Shown: piece after piece, positions 48,101 to 59,569 of the stretch | How the letters are laid out: each line of letters begins with the position of its first letter | How positions within the stretch are numbered: position 1 is the stretch's first letter | Assembly (NCBI GenBank): GCA_029891345.1 | Contig: CM057009.1 | Location: 308,180,666 to 308,244,665 of the forward strand | Source of the DNA: Dryococelus australis | Taxonomy: Eukaryota; Arthropoda; Insecta; Phasmatodea; Phasmatidae | DNA: 64,000 nt | Direction: 5' to 3' | Program-made: the position numbers and the translations under genes | Notes under the pieces: model-generated | What the model was told of the DNA's origin: nothing | The model's database searches: none | Seen by the model: the letters and a program-made list of their open reading frames with translations, nothing else

Positions 48101-49828
48101 TTCAGTATTTAAATTTATATGTTTTGTACAACATTGAAAAAATTTTAAGTTTTTAACATTACCATTAAAAGTTCTTCTTGCAAAACACAGAAAATACACC
48201 TAATTTACCTTATAAAAGACTCAATTTAAGCCAATAATTTACATAAAATTATTCTTATAGATGTCAGCAACATGTAAAATCCAACATAACTTTAACTTGA
48301 TACTAAAATCAACTTTTATAAATATTTTGACAAATTAAGTAATTTCTGAATGCTTACAAAATGCTGTGAAATGTAAACTGAGAATGCGTTTCGAACTACT
48401 AATGCGCCTAATTTATATGAACTTTCAAATATGAAATCTTCAAACGAACTTGGTATGCTTATAGCCTTGAAGAGAACTTAAAAAAAAGGCGCCGATGATA
48501 ATTACGTTTTTAAAAGAAGTTCAGTATAACTGAGCAGACGAGTTGCCAAACAGTAGTTATCAAGATTGGATTCCATCCCGCAAAACGGCGAATGTAGCCC
48601 TCGGGGAAAATGAGAAATTTTCCTCAACTGCGGAACTAAAAAATGAACATGACGAACTTGGATATTTTGCAGTGGACGAGGTAACCACAAATCATAAAAC
48701 AAGAAACATAAAGTTGAGAACAATACGTCAAGGACAATAACCCTCATTAAAACAAGTATACGGATGAGAAGGAACGAGGAAATTTTAGTTGTTCTAAACG
48801 TGGAATAAAACAGATGAACACCGGTACTTATGTAGAACCTGTAGAACAACCCTGGAACTTAGAATAAACACACAGAAAATACATGAAACATTGTTATACG
48901 CACAGCACGTTGGCAAAAACAATTTGTGTATTCTGGGAATGTTCATTTAGAGGAAAGGAAAAAAAAACCAAGCAGACTTTACATACAACACCCGGATGAA
49001 TAGTTCATTTATTTCCGATTTCTACGGTTTCTTTGAAGCACGCAAATGGATTTAAGAGGCAAATTAATTTTTATGGGCACCATTATAAAGCGCATAGTAC
49101 CTTAAGTTGTCATTGTGTTTCAATTGATTACTTTTGCATTCTCTTAATTCTTACTCCTCAAGAACAATTTATCACGACAAAGCGAACTCCTTTCCCAAGT
49201 TCATTAAATCGTTAATTTCACACCTTAGTATTCGAGATCGGATATCAGGCGGGTAAGTGAAATGCTGTTTGGTGTAAGTTTTGGTTTCGTTTAGCGTAAA
49301 GGATTACAAACATTTGCATTTCATACCTACTCGGAATAAATGCATAATAAACATGCTCAATATATAGGCCTATGTGCGTTTTTTTTTATTTTTTTATTTT
49401 TGAATTACGTGACTTTCTCGCGGAATAATTCGCGTTGTGGCAAACTACTGTGAAGTCGTTATTTAAATGGACAGTTAAAGAATGCCCATACGAGGCTAGG
49501 ATGATTTATTAACGGTATGTTCACACTTTGTGAACCAAACCTTTGAAAAATCGCCTCGTGTAAGACGTATTTGGTTGTTTTCTAAATAGTGCATGTGTTA
49601 TAAGCACTTTAATCTTCTGTTAATATAAAAGGTTCTTATTCGTGGTTAAAATTAATTTTAACCTAAATTTTATATGTAAGTTATAATATTTCACTCATAG
49701 TCAATACGAAAAAAAAAAAAAAAACATAGAAAATAGGTGTGTCGGTAATTTCTAGTAGGAAATAGTTAAGATGTCATCAAACAGAGTGCGCACGAATGTG
49801 TACGCTGACCCTTTGGTGTAATTTTCCA
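45145..49828. other. unassigned AT-rich DNA with microsatellites
   Basis: Simple tracts include (GT)n at 46787-46802, AT/GT mixtures at 46805-46895, a C-rich run near 47090-47110 and (GA)n at 47217-47242. Open frames at 48502-48849 (-) and 48543-48740 (+) overlap and neither is recognised. No RNA gene or mobile-element end is seen. Confidence 0.45.
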
Positions 49829-50254
49829 AAGGCCGTTCACGATAAAGTGAGCACTTTTAATACCAACATTGGAAAAAAGTCACTGCTTCCGTCTTCATAT
49901 ATTTTAACGGGCGCACTGAGTGACATGCGCCCAGTAAAGTTGGTAACGATGGAGGAAAAATAGTTCCACGTCTCAACGTCGACTAAAGAGTGTTAGGTAA
50001 CAATTTGTGGTCATTTAAATTATTTCTTTCGCTTTCTGTTTTTTTTTTTTAATGCATCGGCGTGTAAAAATTATCAGATTTGTAAAATATTTACTTTTCT
50101 AATAATTCCACAGTTTCAATTAACCGACACATGAACAAAGTGACAAGGCCCATGGCAATGTTTATTTTACATAAGGCGAAAGACTACACAGTCTACATAG
50201 AAGTAGTTCTTAAGCAGGGCTTTCAAAAGTGCTCGTTTTACCGTGAACAGCTTA
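49829..50254 (-). mobile_element. MITE-A copy, near full length
   Basis: It runs from AGGCCGTTCACGATAAAGTG to TTTTACCGTGAACAGCTTAT. It has the shared interior CAGTAAAGTTGGTAACGATG, CGTCGACTAAAGAGTGTTAGG and AGCAGGGCTTTCAAAAGTGC, in reverse orientation to the copies at 38.9 and 57.0 kb. Confidence 0.88.
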
Positions 50255-50578
50255 TGGACTTTGTTAAGCTTTGTTTCCACCAGGCGGAGGGATAGCCTGA
50301 AAGCAGAACTTCAGCAGGGTGTTATATGACAGAAGCTCGACATGAACGCTCTATCCCCCCCAAAAAACAACTCCGGACACAAGGTTAATAACGCTGGCGA
50401 GAGCAGGCGGGTGCTAACTAGAGTCGGGTGCAGTGCCCGAGAGACAACTAGTCGTGTTCCGTCACGCACGGAAATGGGGACAAATGAGAGGAAATAGGGG
50501 CGGGGCAGCGGCGGTTTAGAAAACGTTGGACGTAACGGAAAGTGCACCGGAGAATTAAAAAAAAAAAAAAAAAAAAAA
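50255..50578 (+). repeat. GC-rich segment ending in a 22-base A tract
   Basis: A GC-rich stretch with no recognised coding content ends in a long A run at about 50557-50578. That layout suggests a retroposed copy such as a SINE or processed transcript, but no tRNA-like head or parent gene is recognised. Frames across it are driven by the A tract. Confidence 0.35.
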
Positions 50579-51469
50579 CAAACAACGGCTGCGTCAGCCG
50601 CAATAAACACATGAGAATCTCCATCCCCAAAGACACCCTTTGCCCTGTGTTATGCTGTAACTCCTGCGAGACTAGTAAGTGGATAGGGATGTTTTTTGAG
50701 GCAGAAAATAACAAGAGAAATTCTGGCACGAATTTTAACATCAGTTTAGCACAAAATTCGTTCTGCCGCAACATCAACACCACCTTTAATGTTAGCAGTA
50801 CAGAAAGGATGTAATGTTGTTACGTTTTTATTATTTTATTGTTACAGAAACATAATAACTTAACAGTTTGTTACTTCAACAGCAACATTAGTTACGGACG
50901 GTTTGCAAGTAACAAAAAATTGTGAAATGTGATCACTATATTAAAATTTCAAAGCACAATATATAACTAAATGTATCCTAGACCAGCCCTCAAGCCGCGC
51001 ATAACAGTTTACGCGTGCCAAATATGCCAATATTTCTAGGGCATAAAATGTTTCCACATAGTGAACGAGAACTGCAGTTTGTCATTATATTGTATTAAAT
51101 ACCTAAAATATGAAATATAAACAGATATGTTAGTGCAGAGTAGTTGGTTGGGCACCGAGTACCATTAAGTGGCGTTCGTAAAGCACTCAGGGCGTCGGTG
51201 CGATCCTCCTGCCTTCCGTCGTATTTTTTTTTTGTTCGTTAGCAATATTTCTTTTTGTGTCAAAATGATTGTTCTTCAATAATTTTGCAATGCAGTGTAT
51301 ATTTTAAGCAATAAAATGCTTGAAAATATTTATGTCACATGTTAACATCAATACAACACAAAATTTGTTTTCCCGCAACACAAAAGTTTTCTTGCGGTAA
51401 CACTAAGTTTATTTTGTCGCAAGATAAACACCACTTAATGTTGCCAGTACAGTAAGCATGGCTACCATC
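50579..51469. other. unassigned DNA with a diverged direct repeat
   Basis: A segment near 50735-50812 (CACAAAATTCGTTCTGCCGC, then AACACCACCTTTAATGTTAGC) recurs near 51355-51460 (CACAAAATTTGTTTTCCCGC, then AACACCACTTAATGTTGCC). No gene is recognised. Confidence 0.5.
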
Positions 51470-52300
51470 TGACAGGAGTTTCATGCAGCAACAGGAGTAT
51501 CGGTTTCCATTGGAACATTACGTACAGAGGCCCATCGACTTGGATATTTCGGAAGAACGGCTGCACATAATCCCCATATCACGGCAAGCAATAAAGCTCG
51601 GCCATTCCAGTGGTGTATGGACTGTCACAACTGGACACTGGAGCAGTGGAAATCGGTTCTGTGGAGTGATGAGCCGAGGTTTACATTATTCCGGTCCGAT
51701 GGACGTGTATGGGTGTGGCGTCTACCCGGGGAACGGCTTCTGCCGGAGCGTATAGAGCCAACTAGGAAATTCGGTGGTGGAGTGATGGCGTGGGCTGTTT
51801 CACGGCCTTCGGCGTAGGACCGCTGGTGTTTGTCCTTGGTAGCATGAACACAGAGGCCTATTGTAATATTCCGGATAATGAAATGCTCCCAACATTGTGG
51901 CGTTTTAACGGAATGGACCCGTGATACTTCCAGGATGACAATGCCAGGTGCCATGTTTCAAGGGCTACTATGCAGTGGTACGCCGACAACAATGTTCGCC
52001 GATTGGACTGGTCCGCCCAGAGCCACGACCTCAACCCTATAGAACATCTTAGGGACGAATTGGATCGCCGGGTGAGGGCTCGTCAGGCTCGACCAAAATC
52101 CATTGCTCAACTCGTGGAATGGTTGCAAGAGGAATGGCGACGAATCCCCGTGGATGTCCTGCAAGCACTCGTAGAGAGCATGCCAGACAGGGTGGCTGCT
52201 GTTATAGCCGCAAGAGGTGGCCCTACGAGATTCTAACGGGGTGACAACCACCAAGCAAACATTGTGAACAGGAGCGCAATTACTTTTTGGTCGATAGTGT
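51470..52300 (+). mobile_element. Tc1 family transposon, 5'-truncated
   Basis: The transposase coding part (about 51478-52236) is followed by the right end, whose tip reads AATTACTTTTTGGTCGATAG then TGTA. The left terminal repeat was not found near the start, so the element has lost its left end and the N-terminal DNA-binding domain. Target sites of this family are TA. Confidence 0.85.
51478..52236 (+). pseudogene. Tc1 family DD34E transposase, broken
   Basis: Transposases of this family cut and paste the element at TA sites through a DDE active site. Seen here: WSDEPRFTLF with the first Asp, then SDGRVWVWRLPGER; after a frameshift near 51795-51800, LGSMNTEAYCN, then FQDDNARCHV with the second Asp, DWSAQSHDLNPIEHL with the Glu, and the tail LQEEWRRIPVDVLQALVESM ending in RGGPTRF. 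There are 34 residues between the second Asp and the Glu, hence DD34E. A stop (TGA at 51921-51923) interrupts it just before FQDDN. The N-terminal paired-like domain is absent. All three catalytic residues survive, so decay is moderate. Confidence 0.88.
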
Positions 52301-52324
52301 ATAATGTAACCTGTTGGCAAGAAT

Positions 52325-52585
52325 GGAGGTTAAATGCAGTGGGGAGATTTGGGAGTTTCTTGACAGCGAGGTCTTGAGGGCCGATGAAGGTGATTGATAT
52401 GAGTATGGAGCAGCGAAGGAATGAAGGGGCGGGGGTAATGGGAGATACCCGAGAAAACCCGCCGACCAACGGCATTGTCCGGCACGATTCCCACATGCAA
52501 AAATCCGGAGTTACCTGGACGGGCATTGAATCTGGATCAACTTGGTCGGAGGCGAGCATGCTAACCGCTCAGCCACCGTGGCCCC
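52325..52585 (-). mobile_element. SINE-1, copy 2
   Basis: On the minus strand it begins GGGGCCACGGTGGCTGAGCG and has GGGTTTTCTCGGGTATC and CAAGACCTCGCTGTCAAG near its 3' end. Same family as 11976-12236 and 57887-58124. It lies just right of the Tc1 relic. Confidence 0.87.
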
Positions 52586-53069
52586 AATATAGATTGAAGA
52601 TTGGAGAATCTGTGACATTCAGAATTACATTAAATGTCCCCAGAGTACTGTACATTTACTCAGTTGTAGTTTTGTAACTGCAGAATACACACAAAATTTC
52701 GTTGTACTTTTAGAAAAAAATGTTTGGAAACTAGCTGCCAAAAAAATTCTAGGTTACGGTACAAAAAACTTTGTAAACTTTGCAAGATAGTGCTTTAAGT
52801 GTATGGGATGTATTCAGTATTTGTACAAAAATGTACTGTAATCTACCGACGGAGATCCTGTAGAATTACAACAATATGCATAGTTATTCCCAAATTATTT
52901 TCCTGCGAAATCACTTTGTACTTCTACTACAAAGTAATTTGTCTACTTGATGAAACACAATAGTTTTTATGGTATAAAAATTATATTTCAGTCTGAACTG
53001 AACGAAACACATCTTATACGGTCCTGTCAGCCATGTCTAAACCCAAATACCAATTCGAAAATTCCCATT
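52586..53069. other. unassigned AT-rich DNA
   Basis: No feature is seen apart from AT-rich sequence. Confidence 0.45.
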
Positions 53070-53129
53070 GTGGTGACGAGATTTGAACCCGAAACCTCTA
53101 CATTAATAAGCAAGTACGCTAACAGTTTT
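53070..53129 (-). repeat. tRNA-like fragment
   Basis: On the minus strand CTGTTAGCGTACTTGCTTAT precedes GTAGAGGTTTCGGGTTCAAATC, which includes a good B box (GGTTCAAATC). No acceptor stem is visible, so it is probably part of a SINE. Confidence 0.35.
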
Positions 53130-53197
53130 TTTAAGTTGACTTTATTGACTTCATTGACCGATACATATGCCGTTGGACATAGCGTGATTGGAGTTTG

Positions 53198-53235
<38 letters not shown>

Positions 53236-53411
53236 TGTGTGTGTGTGTATTTTTCCGTGTGTCGAGTGCAAGTTTGACCGACTCGATGACAAATTGAATG
53301 TACACATGTGCGCGACATGCGAACTGAAGATCTGCCGCCGAGGCACCGGGGCACGAACTCACGACCCTCCGACTACAAGTCGGACACCCTGCCATTGAGC
53401 TGTGAGGGCAG
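53130..53411 (-). mobile_element. tRNA(Thr)-like SINE (SINE-2) with microsatellite tail
   Basis: On the minus strand the head GCCCTCACAGCTCAATGGCA is followed by an anticodon-like stem CCGACTTGTAGTCGG and GTCGTGAGTTCGTGCCCC, close to tRNA-Thr(UGU). The 3' acceptor half is replaced by unrelated DNA, so it is not a working tRNA. The body runs into (CA)n(CT)n and ends near CAATGAAGTCAATAAAGTCA. It is unrelated to SINE-1. Confidence 0.55.
53199..53249. repeat. (GA)n(GT)n compound microsatellite
   Basis: A GA tract of about 16 units runs into a GT tract of about 8 units. Confidence 0.95.
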
Positions 53412-55389
53412 GAAAAAAATTGACAGCCCAACACATCATACACTCACCTACCACACTTTTACGCTACGATACAGATAAATTAAAACACCATCGTGTTACT
53501 GAAAACAAAACAGCCTCAAAGAAATGGTTTACTTTGCAGCACTGAAAACTTTGCATGTTTATTTTAGAGTGTTTTGCGTGTCATCACAACTGTTTCAATT
53601 AAATACTTCCAGATCACGGGCGTTGTTGTAAGACTCAAACTACATTCCTACAGCTTCATTTTACTTTCTTCAATTGAACATAATTTTCTTTTCGCATAAT
53701 TGACCTTCATCCCTCCGACACCACAGTTCTCAATCTTCTAAGACCATAAGCAAGGGCAGACAGAAAAAAACACAAATACAAGAACGTTCAGTAGTACTCA
53801 CACAGTGTTAGATGTGTTTTAAGTGACACAGAAGTTGTTGCGAGATTGAACGATTGTAAACACCGCAGTTCGAAGATTCGTTTCAGAAAAAGTTTACGAC
53901 TACCAGCGCGGTCCTGCTAACTCGTTAAACGTATCTTATCGATAGTTAGTCACTGCAAGCAAGACATCTCCTTTTGATAAATGGAATACCACCTCTTGCA
54001 ATTCCATGTGTTATCGCTTTGACGAATCAACTAGATTACAGTTCTACAACTGTCATCTTGGGAACAGAAAGAAATTAATACGTCCTTCCATTATTTAATT
54101 TTTTTAAGACACTCCATGCTATTCGATATTTCGCTTTTTAATACTGTTTCTGAAAAAATTCTAATTATGTATTAATAAAATTTTTGTTCAATTTATTTGC
54201 CTACAGATTCGTGAAGCTTGAGAAGTCCAAACGAGATAATTTTCACAGCAATATTTGGGAATTAGCTTCTTTATCAGTTGTAATAGCTGTATGTGATACA
54301 ATTATTGAGTAAAATTCCGAAATGCATTGCTTTAAAGCAAATCAAAAGTAAAACGAAATTTCTAGCATTCTTCTTTTGGTATACAAATATTATTTTCTGG
54401 CAGAAAATGACATACTTCTTTCAAAATGTGGAGCACAAAGATATCTGAATGTTAGCTGATACTTGGACAATCAAACTCAATATGCCTTCCCTCCCTCCTA
54501 CACTCGGAAACGCTACATTACTTACAAGCTGCTGCAGCAGAGAATGCCAACTATGGTACATAAAAGTCAGTTTTTGTTTCCGTACGTAACAATGGCATCT
54601 GTTCGTTATGCTTCATATATGCAGTGATCTTGATTCTGTTGGCTGGAATCCAGTTTAAGGAACGAAAACCAGAAGACACAAAATTGCCTGTCAGGCCGCT
54701 GGCTAACATTAGATGCAACAAAAGGAGCGCGGATATTGGCCCTAGCTCGATCTTAAGGTCATATACAATCTATATAGTGATCAAATTCTGTTTGAAGACA
54801 AATTTAGGTACACGAATCTAGTGATACCTAAATCATAGTCACAGAGTATTGAAGCCACAAAGTACTTAGCGAAACACATTACCAGTCATATCGAGAAATT
54901 TACCCTTGGCACTCTCGATATTTATGCTTCTATCGTATGGTACATGGCCGATGCTGTTGCGGACATCTGCTTCGCCTAAACTACGAAAAAAATTGGGAAG
55001 ACATGGACAGAGTACTAAGTGATTGTAAAATTGTTGTCACTATTATAATTTCGTCATTTTGGTACAGGATTCAGGATTCATCCGCTATCTTCGTTTATAT
55101 CACACTCGACGACCAAGGGGACCTATGTTATCGACAAAATATATCGTTTTACCAGAAACATACATAACTTCAGAAACTTGTGATTTTGCCTCCAAATCGC
55201 ATTTCTCCCCAAAAATTTCCAAATCTTAGATAAATGTAACGTTCGAAAAGCGTATCCAAGGCTCTCCGACGTGTAAGCTAAAAGTTCCTCAAAATGCCAA
55301 ATTAATTCGAAGCTCCTCAGTGTTAGAACCGTTTCCTACTCAAAGCAGCAAGGCGGACTAAAGACACCACGCCAAGCTCAGCGGATCAG
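53412..55389. other. unassigned DNA
   Basis: No gene, RNA or mobile-element end is recognised. Frames at 54624-54821 and 54937-55167 have no known domain. Confidence 0.45.
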
Positions 55390-56130
55390 GTGGGTAAGCT
55401 GTCATGTTTGTTTACATTAATGATCCAACCGCCATGTTGTATGAGGGTGAGCTTAGCATTGCCCTGAAACTTAGTGATCTTAAACTCAAAAAGTTAAAAA
55501 AAATATATATATATATATCTAACAAAAATTGCGGGAAAAAAAATAAATTTCTGGCCCCAACCACCATGTTGGATGTGTGTGACCTAGTCTTTGATGCTAG
55601 TGACCATAAACTCGAAAAAACGAAAAATAGAACAGTAAAAATTCAAAACAATCATAAAATGAGGAAAAAAATTAATCGTTAACTACAATCACTATTTTGG
55701 ATTAGGGTGAACTTGACCTTTACTCATGTAACCTTGAACTCGAAAAATCAAGAAAAATCGTAAAAATTAACGACTAATTACGTTACTGACCCCGACCGCG
55801 ATGTTGGATTTGGGTGACCTTGACCTTTACTCATGTAACCTTGAACTCGAAAAATCAAGAAAAATCGTAAAAATTAACGACAAATTACGTTACTGACCCC
55901 GACCGTGATGTTGGATTTGGGTGACCTTGACCTTTAGTCATGTAACCTTGAACTCGAAAAATCAAGAAAAATCGTAAAAATTAACGACAAATTACGTTAC
56001 TGACCCCGACCGTGAGGTTGGATTTGGGTGACCTTGACCGTAATTACGTTACTGACCCCGACCGTGATGTTGGATTTGGGTGACTTTGACCGTAATGGTC
56101 TTAAACTTGAGAAATCTAGTACAATCGTAA
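55390..56130 (+). repeat. tandem array, 107-bp unit, related to the foldback arms
   Basis: Well-conserved units start at 55697, 55804, 55911 and 56018 (exactly 107 bp apart), then a truncated one at 56070. Diverged units extend back to about 55425. Each holds TGTTGGATTTGGGTGACCTT, CATGTAACCTTGAACTCGAA and ATTACGTTACTGACCCCGAC. The CATGTTGGAT, GACCTTGA and AACTCGA motifs recur in the giant foldback. Confidence 0.9.
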
Positions 56131-56339
56131 AAAATTGACACAACTCTTAAAAGTCGAGGAAAAACTTACGTTACTAACCAAGCTGCCATGTTTTATTTGG
56201 GTTACTTTAAGGGTTTGACTCTTTCATAGACAATGGAGAACAGCTATTCCCTATTACATCGATCAGCATACGACTGTTTAGTTGGTTCTGTTTCCCTTGG
56301 CTCCCATACCAATTGACTTTTTTTTTTATAGTCGATCAT

Positions 56340-56950
56340 ACTAATAGAACACCTCCAAAGCGAATTATCAGCATTACGTAATGAAATTCCTCCTCCACAA
56401 ACACACCAGCATCAAACCACCCAACTCTCCTCCCCCCTCATCGTTACCAGCCGTAGCTTGACCCCATCAATAACCGCCCACGCCTCCAATCCAATACCGG
56501 AATCTCCTCCCCCTCAACTTGTACTAGCCATACCTCGACCTTCGCCACTAATCCCCCACCTGATTATCCACTCCCTCACACCGTCACCTAACTATCACCG
56601 CCCGAACCTCAACACATCCCCTCCTCAACCACGACATCCAACCCTTCTCCCTCCCTCCAGCTTATTTCCATAACTAAACTAACTCACTTTGGTTAGACAG
56701 ATTTAATGGTTCCTCTCAACCCCCACAAATCAGTTGCCACACATCGACTGATTACTCGCTACAACTCAACTCCCCCTCCCTCCACTACCACCAAACCATG
56801 ACCTCCTACCCGCTCTCACTCCAATCAGTTCACCCAGCTCCATTTACTCACTACAGTCAACCCCACCACTCCACCATTATATTTTAATGGCTATTCAGAC
56901 GGCCCCCACTAACCCCACCACAATTTACCTGCTATAGCTCTATACCCACT
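56340..56950. repeat. C/A-rich low-complexity stretch
   Basis: The plus strand is strongly C- and A-rich with repeated CTCC and CCAC. A Pro-rich 71-codon frame (56458-56673) follows from this composition and is not called a gene. Confidence 0.6.
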
Positions 56951-56954
56951 ACTA

Positions 56955-57375
56955 TAGGCTGTTCACAGCAAAATGAACACTTTTGAAACCCCTGCTTAAG
57001 ATATACTTGTATACACGTAAAGTATTTCTCCACCTTATGTAAAATTAACATTGCAATGTGCCTCATCACTTTATTCATGTGTCGGTCAAATGAAACTGTG
57101 AAATTACTAAGAAACTAAATACTTCACAAATCTGTTCATTTTTACACTTCGATGAATTAAAAAGAAAAGTGAAAAAAAAAAAAAAATAAAGTTATCACAA
57201 ATGGTTGCCTAACACTTTTTATTCGAAGTTACGATATGGAACTAATTTCCATAAATCGTTACCAACTTTACTGGACGAATGTCATTCAGTGCGCCCATTA
57301 AAATATATGCATGCAGGGGCAGTAACTTTTTCTAAGGTTCATTTCTAAAGCGCTCACTTTATCGTGAACAGTCTT
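56955..57375 (+). mobile_element. MITE-A copy, full length, uninterrupted
   Basis: It runs from TAGGCTGTTCACAGCAAAAT to TTTATCGTGAACAGTCTT with TA on each side. It is the best reference copy and supplies the empty-site sequence for the MITE-B insertion at 39162. Confidence 0.88.
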
Positions 57376-57429
57376 TAACACTAGTTTGTCCTACTGGGGA
57401 AATATTTAATGCCGACTGCATCACCTTGA

Positions 57430-57520
57430 TCTCTCGTGATTGGCTGTTGGTCACGCGACAACATGATCTCTGCATATAAGTATCGTGGCCAATGTCGCAA
57501 AAGGCCAGAGTTCTTCTAAT
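57430..57520 (+). promoter_or_regulatory. promoter-like CCAAT/TATA arrangement
   Basis: GATTGGCT (an inverted CCAAT box) at about 57438 lies about 35 bp before GCATATAAGT (about 57472). No gene is recognised downstream, so this may be chance or the relic of a mobile-element promoter. Confidence 0.25.
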
Positions 57521-57886
57521 GCGACAGGTGATAGATCGTATTCTCTCTTCTGACCTTCGTGGCTATGATTTTGGTCAATTATATCGTGTTCGAATCTTCC
57601 ATCACAATATGAATATTATTATCTGTCGTGCTTGTAATAATGGATATATTTTTGCACCAAAGTAAAAATCTGCCCACGTTTAAAGTATGTGCATGAACCA
57701 GCGAACTAGTGGAATGTATACATCAAGACGAAGCATTCGTTTAACCCTTTCATTCTCACATTAATATATATATATAGTCCAGAATTGTAAATTAGAAATA
57801 TTTTAATGTGTGCTGTACTTAAGGTGACAAAGAACTTGTTTCGTTATCACAACCAATAAGCGGTAGTCTTTGTGTTTGGTGAGCAG

Positions 57887-58124
57887 AATTGGGCGGCTCT
57901 TAACAGCGAGGTATTGAGAGCCGATAAGGGTGATTGAGGTATGGAACAGCCCCGGAATGAAAGGGCGAGGAAAACGGGGCGATCCCCGAGTAAAACCGCC
58001 GATCAATGGCGTCGTCCGGCACGATTCCCAAATGCAAAAATCCGGGAGTGACCCGGCCGGGGATTGAACCCGGGTCGCCTTGTTGTGAGGCGACCAGGCA
58101 AACTGCTCAGCAACCGCGGCCGTA
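57887..58124 (-). mobile_element. SINE-1, copy 3, with target-site duplications
   Basis: On the minus strand it begins CGGCCGCGGTTGCTGAGC, has a clear B box (GGGTTCAATCCCCGGCC) and ends in CGCTGTTAAGAGCCGCCCAA. It is flanked by an 18-bp duplication, TTTGTGTTTGGTGAGCAG at 57869-57886 and TTTGTGCTTGGTGATCAG at 58125-58142 (16 of 18 match), which proves retroposition. Confidence 0.93.
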
Positions 58125-58142
58125 TTTGTGCTTGGTGATCAG

Positions 58143-59569
58143 TGATATTGGTTGTTCATGTTTAAAAGTCATTTTTACCCCTGCAGGAGTAAGTATGCAA
58201 CATGCATTAACCCCATGTATTGTAATGCTAATCTCTTTTTGAGTTTACTGGTGAAACTAATTACGTCACAACTTGAAACGATGTATCAAATTAAAAATCC
58301 TTAGCATGCCTTGGTGAATATAATGCTAAAATTTTAATATTCGAATGGAGATTTTACTAAAGATGTGAAAATAGATCAAAAAATACTACCACAAATGACC
58401 ATGATGATACGTACCTTATATAAAAGTCCAAAATAACTTTTAACTTTTCTATGTTATATCGTTTATGTTTTCTGCGATTAAAACTGTGTTACTAATATAT
58501 CTACCATGTAAGACACTAATTGAAATCTCAAAAAACACTGAAATTTCGTGGTCTCAAAACTGTGTATGGAGATAGAACACTTTTACACTGGGCTCAAGGG
58601 CCACCAGTCCTCACTGTTAAGTGGCTGCCCAGCGGAGGTTGTGTGAGGGGTTTTGGGTAGGGGTGGAGGAGAGAACAATTTTTTCTGGCCGGAAGCGGGG
58701 AGGGGGGGGGGATGATGCTTGAAATCCATAGTGTGCATACTGCTATTCCTTGAAGAAGGAAATCGCTGTTTATTACGAAATCAAAAACATCACTTCTTTT
58801 GCACTATATAAGCTAAACTTAGTTTTTTTTTTTTTGTGAAGATTATATTATAATTATTTTGCTCACATTACATTCAAATTGGCGAAAAAAAACTTCCCAA
58901 CCAGCATAATCCAGAATTAAATTAGTATATACTGATGTAATAAATTGAACATTTTCATATCTGTTCTAAGTGTAGTGTTAGGTCTACATTTTGTAATCAC
59001 TTTTTCACGAATCGTCACGACCTGTAAACATCTTGCCTGTTAATGTTACTCGAATATACTGCGATTAGGCAAGCGGTACATATCTTAACAGTAGGCCGAA
59101 TAATACTCTGCACGAGTTTTCATCTAAAGTCCCTCCAGGTTTTATACTAGCTGTGGTACCACTAAGCATCGTTTACGTTCTGGTCGTCCCGAAGAGAGCA
59201 CACGAAGGGGCAATGACGATCGTTGACCAGCATGGAGAGTTGGTGATCTTTCGATACGAATAAATCACACTACACTTACATTTGAGAAGATGGAATAATA
59301 TTCATGGCGACCAGCAGTAATAAGACAAAATGCCACATCACACCAGCGATCAGTACACCACACGTCACCCTGGTGTTAACACGTGTCAATAAGATTTTCC
59401 TTCAAGTCTTGGCTTCGATGTCGATCATCATGGAAGATACCATGAACATCGAAGAGCTGGTTCTTTTTGAAGACAGCGTCATAAAAGTGGAACTCATGTA
59501 TACCAGCAAATTCTGATCGAACCATGCACGTTACCATCGGAAGTTCGGATAGCGGTCCAATAACAAAAG
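58143..59569. other. unassigned DNA left of the virus-like fossil
   Basis: No feature is recognised. A G-rich patch lies at 58620-58720. Frames at 59304-59516 (+) and 59376-59579 (-) overlap and are not recognised; they may include the start of the fossil gene that follows. Confidence 0.4.

Noticed and set aside
48502-48849. Overlapping 115-codon (-) and 65-codon (+) frames
   Set aside because: No domain, no splice or promoter context, and both strands open; chance is the simpler reading.
53342-53411. Working tRNA-Thr gene on the minus strand
   Set aside because: The 3' acceptor strand that should pair with GCCCTCA is absent, so it is a SINE head or pseudogene.
56458-56673. Pro-rich 71-codon frame
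   Set aside because: It follows from C/A-rich low-complexity DNA.
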